From Gracilaria caudata (Eukaryota; Rhodophyta; Florideophyceae; Gracilariales; Gracilariaceae): DNA of 23,066 nt. The DNA is taken from assembly GCA_030374735.1 (NCBI GenBank), contig JASCIV010000359.1:1-23066 (forward strand), written 5' to 3'. The notes beneath the pieces are model-generated. The model had not been told where the DNA came from. It saw only the letters and a program-made list of their open reading frames with translations, and did not search any database. Both the position numbers and the translations under genes were made by a program. Shown here one piece after another: positions 17,595-23,066 of the stretch (within the stretch, counting starts at the first letter, position 1; the number at the start of each line of letters is the position of its first letter).

Positions 17595-20500
17595 TTATAG
17601 TTCAAATTGAAGCACGTCGACAAGGTCGTCTATATCCAGTTCATTGAGATCAACTGATGATATAGAAGGAGATTGATCCCCTATGTGTTCCATCCCGGTT
17701 TCGCCTTGTAACATGAGCAACTCATCAGGAAGAGCTTCGTATTCTCCTCCTTCGCTGTTTTGCATGGATGGCAGTCCCATTTGACCGAAATGAGAAGTAA
17801 GCTGGTTCTCACATTTTCGAAAGTCACACTGGCACCCAATACACTTCAGCCCGTTCTTTACACATGAGCATCTCCTGCTTGTGCAATCTCCTTTACACTT
17901 GCACGAACAAAGCAACTCTCTCATTTTCTTTTGCGTGCACAGAACGTCTTCCTCCCTTTCCAACAAAACGCTCCCGTCTTCGTTGAAACCGCATGATCTG
18001 TGACAGCCTCCGACAACTTCTCGAGATAAACAAGCGTCTTCTGCCTTCATCCAATACTGGAATACAATGTGCTGCGCCCTTTTCCCTTGGAGTGCAATAT
18101 GTTCCGATAGGGGAACAAGTTCGGAAGCGGTCGTAGAATAATCTGCTATAAATCTTCGTACATCCAGTCGCCACCCACTACTCCCAGGTGCATGATTACT
18201 GACAAACAACCCTTTTTCCCTCTTCTTAATTGTTGCATCTTCCTCGCAAGCCATAGCCCACTCTTCGCATAGTTGATCTCTTCTGTCACTTTTCACCAAG
18301 GATTTGAATCCATGCTTTTCTAAATACGCTAACAATGTGAACAATTCAAATGCCTCAGGACGGGAGTCCTGATTTATACCCGCCAGAAGATCTATATGCC
18401 TCACCGCACCCCTTAGGTAGTGCTCATGTGTAACTCCGAATGTTCCCGGCGAAAAGTCGCATCCTGCGAGCACGTATATACATGCCAACATAACTGAGTT
18501 AAGTCCCATACTTGAAAGAGTTTGAAGTAGTTCACGAATGTTCACAACCATCTCACCGTGCCCGAGGACGTGAATTACATTAGTGTCTTTCATACAGTTT
18601 GCGAGAGCCAAAATGATAGTCACATCCGTATCTTTAGATATAACGACACAAGCGTTCGAGGTGGTGCATGGTCTGCGAGGCACAGCGCTTGAGTCAGAGC
18701 TGACCGTTGATTGAACAAGAAGAGGCCTAACGAAACGCTTGAACGCTGCCACAAATCTCGTTTCTGACTCTCCATGAGTAAGAGAAACGCCAGTGACGCT
18801 GAGGCCACGGGAACTTGAGAATCGTAGTACAGCTTCTCTTGGCACCCGCAACAGAGCTCCTCCGCTTTCTTCATGAACGTTTTCTACCCCTTCATATTCT
18901 GCTACACATGTCGTCTCCTTACTTGAAGTCAGAGCTTTGTAAGTCAAAGTTACTTCACCGTTTCTAGGTTCCTCGCATGACTCATCATTCATCGCAACTT
19001 CGGGTTGCAATTCATGAACCTGTTTTCCAATGCAATGGGGTGAAAACGAAAAACATCCCCCATATAGGTAGATCTCGACTTCCAAGCCGTTCTCTTTTGC
19101 AAGCTGTAGCCCTGCTTCTGCGCCGCAGAAAAGATGCAAAGAAGCAATTACATCACGAGTTGTGCGGGACTTCATTAATGTACCCCAAGGAGCCGAGATT
19201 GCTGAACTGAACCCTTTCACATTCAGTTCGTGATCACCGTCATATTTTGATTGTGCGTCCATATTTCTAGCTGTGTCTCTCCGTTTTTGCTCTTCCAGCT
19301 TCTGACATATCACATTTTCAGGGTCGTCGGCATGTAAGTGAACTTGTCGCAAGGATCGCCCTTTCCTTCCAGCAAACCACGGTCTGAGAAAGTGTTTCAT
19401 CTTCATGGTCGTAACTGAATGAAGGGACGTTCCGAGTGATCCATCTGAACCTCTACTCCATATCAGGTTCATAACGTCAACCATGATACAAACGTATGGC
19501 GGCCAATTGTAGTCATAATAATACGACACTGGTGCATGCCTGGAACGAGATTGTTGCACAGAGGTGTAATCGACTGTATTGCTATCTTCTAGGGTATCCG
19601 AACTCAACGCTTGGATCATCTTGCTCTTCTGCGCATGCCTTACCGCATTGAAAGTAGACCGATACGCATCCGCAAAAGAGGAGAGAAGAAATCGGTTTGA
19701 ATGCAACATATGCCATCTGCTCTTTGCATGCTCAGCACCAATTGTGTCCCCGTGCGCTAAAGCGTTGTGATCAGCAAGAGTGAGGGCAGTCATGAGTCTA
19801 GCTAGAGCATTTCGACGAGTAGTGATTTTCTGCTTGGGGTTTTTGACATCATTTTTCTTGTTCTTCCCAGTTTCTTGTTTTCGTTCAGCCGCCATTGCCG
19901 TGCCTACGGTAGGAACCACCCGACTTTTGGTCCACTTCCCCCTTGGTCGCTTTCCACGCAAATGTTCTTTTATATCGGACTGACTTAAAGCGCCAAAAAT
20001 ATGTGGAAACATTGCGGAGGCATGTAGTTCCACGCTCTTTCTCCCGTACGTGTGTATATTCAAAATCAACTCCTGCAGTTTAACGTTCTCCAATGTCTCA
20101 TTAGAGGCGCTAAATACATTTGTGAGTTTCTGGCATTCTCTATGACTTGAGGACAAAAATCCTCTCTCACGCATGACGTCTACTAATCTTCGAACAGAAG
20201 ATCCCAACGCGGCATACTTGTCATATCCATGCAACGGCGTTACGTCTCCATCCTCATCTCCGTTCTCTCTCTTTCTGCTATAACCATGAGAAGAACCAGT
20301 CACAGAACGAATTCTCAAACGGGCCTGGGATATGGGAGATAGCCACGCTCCAGCCGATTCCAGATAGGGTAGCATCAGTACATCCAAGGACTTCAGCCGT
20401 CTCACAATGAGCATCTCAAGCGCTTCATCCAGATGAACGTACGTCCATCCGCGGTCATCGTAAGGGCTGCTCCTTCCGCTTGTATAGGAGGGTACGCGCG

Positions 20501-23018
20501 CTAACACGCCTCCAGGTTTGTCGTTAAAGATGTCATGCAACATAACTCGAGGCATTATGGATCGGAAAAACCCATAATAAAGATACAATTCTTGGTATCT
20601 TAAATGGGATGTAGTGTGTAGAACATCGTTGAATCTTAGCCAGAACGAATCGATCATATCTGAATGTCCGGTTCTAGATAACACATGAAAACCAACCGCA
20701 GGCAACAAACAGTTGAGTAGTACTGTGCGGACCAAATGCTTTCCATTACACGAGGTACAAAAGAAGGCCTCAACCTTTTCTTTTAAACGCTTTCCGATCT
20801 CTACTGTGAGGCCACTGATTGAGTTCGTTGTGATTCGCAGTAGTTTAGATTCGAAAGGTTTGCGAATAGTGGGTGCGATTCTACCGCTAGTAAGCTGATG
20901 GAGCTCGTCCTTGAAGTCCGGAAACTCTCCGAGAACAATGTCGCAAACATGGATAATCATGGCAACGCAAATGTTGAACACTACCGTTCTGTTGTTTCGA
21001 GCGTGGGAATGATGCAGTATGTTGTCCACCTGAGAATCGCTCAGGCCACAACACCGACATAATTCTTTCAATCCCAAACCGTGAATCATTTCCTTACATA
21101 CGGGATATAAGCATTGCTTCTCGAGGTGAAACAGCCCTGGGAACGGTACCAGCCACTCGTGAACTTTCAAGTCATCCTTGGAAGAGGGCGCGACATTCTC
21201 CAAAGAGCTTGCCTTCTTTGAACCCAACCATATCTTTACCAGCATCTTATAAGTAGGCTCGTCGCCGCTCACGAGCACAAAGCGCGGACATCCAGGTTCT
21301 CCAGGCCTCAAAATATTCTTCAACTGCCCTACTTTCTCATGAATAGTGAGTATATCGGCAGCACTTTTACGGCTTACATCCACGAATAAGACGTCTTGAT
21401 CAAACAAAGAAGAGTGATCATTCCTCAATCCTCCGTGCGGCGCAAAGCAGGAAAAAAGCAAAGATCGGAAATTGAGAGCTTGATGCTTAAAATGCTGTTC
21501 CGTACGGCCTTTTTTGTATGTTCTTATACAGTTAGAAGTCCCCAAAAGATGATCTCGTTTCTGGAACACAATACCAAAGACCACATTACCGAATTCTTGA
21601 ACAACATTTCGATCCGTATCAGAGCAAAAAGACGATGCAAATCGTTCGCGTGTGGAGAAAGCTGCACGAGTATCACGCCAATTACCATTTTCACTATCAG
21701 AAGGAGCGATGATTTTACGCTTCTTGCTGCGGATGATGCTTTGCGTCGCTGTACCACTTACCATAGGTAAACGCTTTCCCGATGCTTTAATGCTGTGTAG
21801 AGGCATGATATCGAAATTATCAATCTCAATCGTCACAACTCGGTCTGCCACACGCATATTTTCGAAGGCTCCCATTACCGCGTTCTCCCGTTTCGTTATC
21901 AACTGCTTCCTGAAGGTATCACTGCTGTCATAAGAGGTTAGAAGCCCAAGAGAATGCAACACCGATCTCCATGACACAGTACATTCCATGACACCCGCTA
22001 TCGACAAAGTAGTCGTCAGTGGACCTACTGCCACTCTAGAGCGTGAATATACCATTTGTTCTATTGCTTTCAACGCACGTATGCAAAGAAGATAGTCTGA
22101 TCTCCCCAAATGACTGACACAACCATCACTTTGACATGGAGTCATAACAAAACTGTCAATTTCATTAGCCGGGAGTGCATGCTTCTTGTTACAGACCGGA
22201 AACACGTCTTGTACGCTTTGGCTTCGAGATTCTGCATGAACTTTCCAAAACGACAGTTGTTTGTTAGAGGCCATATCCAGGACAACAGAGGCCCATAAAT
22301 GGGGATGAATTGCAGATATTTCCTCCGACAGTTTCCACTGCCCTTCCCGATAAGCATTTCGATTCTTCACGAATCTCTCACATACGTCAGACAGCAGTCG
22401 CCGTCGCCGTTTTGGCGTCATCATTACATCGTCCGTAGCTGCAAGGTGAATAAAACAATTGATTGTTTCGGGAAGTGCTGTATGCAAAGCGTAACATCTA
22501 AGTTTCCTCGATAAAGAGTACAAGTACACCCCTCGAGCTGCCAAAACTGGACCAATACGGGATTCAACCGTTTTATACACAATGTCTTTGTCGTCATGTG
22601 CGCAATGATCGGAGAGAACCACTCGAGCCTGCCATACTGCAGTAACTGGGAGAAACCTAGCATTCGGAATGTCAGCGAATGGATGGAGGGCACGATTCCG
22701 GAGCTGCTGTGCATTTTCGTGCATCTTCGGTGATGCTCTGATGTACATCGAATCTATGCCGTCAGTACTAGCAACAAGAGCGTAAAGAATGCATTCAATC
22801 AAACAGCGATCTGTTGCAGACTTAAGGGAAATGGAGTCAACTGGCGGCGGCGTCCCATTGACACCCTTACTAATCACATACCTGCAATGTCCACAAGCGA
22901 AATTTCCAACCACATTTTGCGCATGTAGCACACCCCCGGAGGGAGCCTTAACGGAGTCATCAAACTCCCAGTACGCTGTGGAACAATCGCAATTCCGGTA
23001 TCCGGAGGGTGATCCTAC
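17595..23018 (-). CDS. Giant DUF6589-like / PIN-FEN-like nuclease / CXC-domain protein, 5' end unresolved
   Basis: One uninterrupted frame covers 1,778 codons from a GTG at 22931 (residue 1) to the stop at 17595, and stays open upstream to a TGA at 23019-23021. No ATG lies between, and the extra sequence looks coding (a CDC motif pairing with CGHC at 13-16). First ATG inside is residue 62. Around 367 is VEIDNFDIM, around 553 VSGDEPTYK, around 595 PFPGLFHLEK and around 831 VHLDEALEMLIVRRLK: the order and character of DUF6589 proteins. Residues ~990-1050 are Lys/Arg-rich. From ~1148 come IMVDVMNLIW, an EEQKRRDTAR segment, HGESETR (~1384), SKDTDV (~1431) and AGCDF (~1487): acidic motifs of PIN/FEN-like nucleases. 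Residues ~1672-1707 are a tesmin/TSO1 CXC domain (CSCKCKGDC..RRCSC..NGLKC). The tail is acidic. It is probably a nuclear mobile-element protein. Family calls are from memory. Confidence 0.82.
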   Translation of the reverse strand, partial: VGSPSGYRNCDCSTAYWEFDDSVKAPSGGVLHAQNVVGNFACGHCRYVISKGVNGTPPPVDSISLKSATDRCLIECILYALVASTDGIDSMYIRASPKMHENAQQLRNRALHPFADIPNARFLPVTAVWQARVVLSDHCAHDDKDIVYKTVESRIGPVLAARGVYLYSLSRKLRCYALHTALPETINCFIHLAATDDVMMTPKRRRRLLSDVCERFVKNRNAYREGQWKLSEEISAIHPHLWASVVLDMASNKQLSFWKVHAESRSQSVQDVFPVCNKKHALPANEIDSFVMTPCQSDGCVSHLGRSDYLLCIRALKAIEQMVYSRSRVAVGPLTTTLSIAGVMECTVSWRSVLHSLGLLTSYDSSDTFRKQLITKRENAVMGAFENMRVADRVVTIEIDNFDIMPLHSIKASGKRLPMVSGTATQSIIRSKKRKIIAPSDSENGNWRDTRAAFSTRERFASSFCSDTDRNVVQEFGNVVFGIVFQKRDHLLGTSNCIRTYKKGRTEQHFKHQALNFRSLLFSCFAPHGGLRNDHSSLFDQDVLFVDVSRKSAADILTIHEKVGQLKNILRPGEPGCPRFVLVSGDEPTYKMLVKIWLGSKKASSLENVAPSSKDDLKVHEWLVPFPGLFHLEKQCLYPVCKEMIHGLGLKELCRCCGLSDSQVDNILHHSHARNNRTVVFNICVAMIIHVCDIVLGEFPDFKDELHQLTSGRIAPTIRKPFESKLLRITTNSISGLTVEIGKRLKEKVEAFFCTSCNGKHLVRTVLLNCLLPAVGFHVLSRTGHSDMIDSFWLRFNDVLHTTSHLRYQELYLYYGFFRSIMPRVMLHDIFNDKPGGVLARVPSYTSGRSSPYDDRGWTYVHLDEALEMLIVRRLKSLDVLMLPYLESAGAWLSPISQARLRIRSVTGSSHGYSRKRENGDEDGDVTPLHGYDKYAALGSSVRRLVDVMRERGFLSSSHRECQKLTNVFSASNETLENVKLQELILNIHTYGRKSVELHASAMFPHIFGALSQSDIKEHLRGKRPRGKWTKSRVVPTVGTAMAAERKQETGKNKKNDVKNPKQKITTRRNALARLMTALTLADHNALAHGDTIGAEHAKSRWHMLHSNRFLLSSFADAYRSTFNAVRHAQKSKMIQALSSDTLEDSNTVDYTSVQQSRSRHAPVSYYYDYNWPPYVCIMVDVMNLIWSRGSDGSLGTSLHSVTTMKMKHFLRPWFAGRKGRSLRQVHLHADDPENVICQKLEEQKRRDTARNMDAQSKYDGDHELNVKGFSSAISAPWGTLMKSRTTRDVIASLHLFCGAEAGLQLAKENGLEVEIYLYGGCFSFSPHCIGKQVHELQPEVAMNDESCEEPRNGEVTLTYKALTSSKETTCVAEYEGVENVHEESGGALLRVPREAVLRFSSSRGLSVTGVSLTHGESETRFVAAFKRFVRPLLVQSTVSSDSSAVPRRPCTTSNACVVISKDTDVTIILALANCMKDTNVIHVLGHGEMVVNIRELLQTLSSMGLNSVMLACIYVLAGCDFSPGTFGVTHEHYLRGAVRHIDLLAGINQDSRPEAFELFTLLAYLEKHGFKSLVKSDRRDQLCEEWAMACEEDATIKKREKGLFVSNHAPGSSGWRLDVRRFIADYSTTASELVPLSEHIALQGKRAQHIVFQYWMKAEDACLSREVVGGCHRSCGFNEDGSVLLEREEDVLCTQKKMRELLCSCKCKGDCTSRRCSCVKNGLKCIGCQCDFRKCENQLTSHFGQMGLPSMQNSEGGEYEALPDELLMLQGETGMEHIGDQSPSISSVDLNELDIDDLVDVLQFEL
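17807..17915 (-). other. CXC (tesmin/TSO1-like) cysteine-rich domain coding segment
   Basis: It encodes a cluster of nine cysteines in C-x-C-x-C-x3-C-x4-C-x-C-x6-C-x2-C-x-C spacing, then DFRKCEN, near the C-terminus of the giant protein. CXC domains bind zinc and DNA (established for TSO1, LIN54 and MSL2). Only one CXC unit is seen, as in mobile-element proteins rather than the paired CXC of LIN54. Confidence 0.85.
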
Positions 23019-23066
23019 TCATAAGATGGTGAGTACCTCTGAAGGTGACGTGGAGATGGTATGAGT

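Noticed and set aside
22789..23064. 91-codon + frame with a good GTGAGT donor-like site near its end
   Set aside because: Antisense to the N-terminal coding part of the giant gene; no domain.
1..23066. CRISPR arrays, bacterial operons, ribosomal RNA
   Set aside because: No spaced repeats, Shine-Dalgarno-led gene strings or rRNA sequence; the window is eukaryotic.

Overview
The window is nuclear DNA of a eukaryote. It carries Ty3/gypsy retrotransposon remains, C2H2-type zinc-finger genes, TATA-box promoters with C/A-rich leaders, and secretory signal peptides with N-glycosylation sequons. The genes are short or intron-poor and widely spaced. This fits a red macroalga, but that is an inference from gene style; no plastid or taxon-specific marker is present.

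Layout. 1-2640 (minus): the gag, zinc-knuckle, protease and reverse-transcriptase part of a Ty3/gypsy element, broken by stops and frame shifts and running off the left edge. 2641-4511: no gene, but two strong hairpins. 4512-5009 (+): a secreted glycine-rich protein with eight WDK/WGK tripeptide repeats. 6242-6568 (+): a small basic Ala/Lys-rich protein. 7448-7888 (+): a small zinc-finger protein. 8020-8490: an inverted-repeat-bounded segment. 9058-10473 (+): a secreted or membrane-anchored protein resembling DUF2207. It converges on and overlaps a Gln-rich C2H2 zinc-finger gene at 10256-11311 (minus). 13734-14672 (+): a multi-pass membrane protein with a signal peptide. 15790-16007: a candidate MITE. 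16411-17532 (+): two ORFs in one frame separated by a single TAG.

17595 to the right edge (minus) is the most striking part: one reading frame of about 1,800 codons. Its front half resembles DUF6589. Its rear half has the acidic motifs of a PIN/FEN-like nuclease family found in metazoan mobile-element-like proteins. A tesmin/TSO1-type CXC DNA-binding domain and an acidic tail follow. This looks like a single-chain mobile-element protein joining parts I know as separate families. Its 5' end is unresolved: no ATG is found upstream and the frame stays open past the first possible start.

The genes show no operon-like or pathway relationship. The window reads as ordinary sparse chromosome with one dying retroelement, probable small non-autonomous elements and one large coding element that looks intact.
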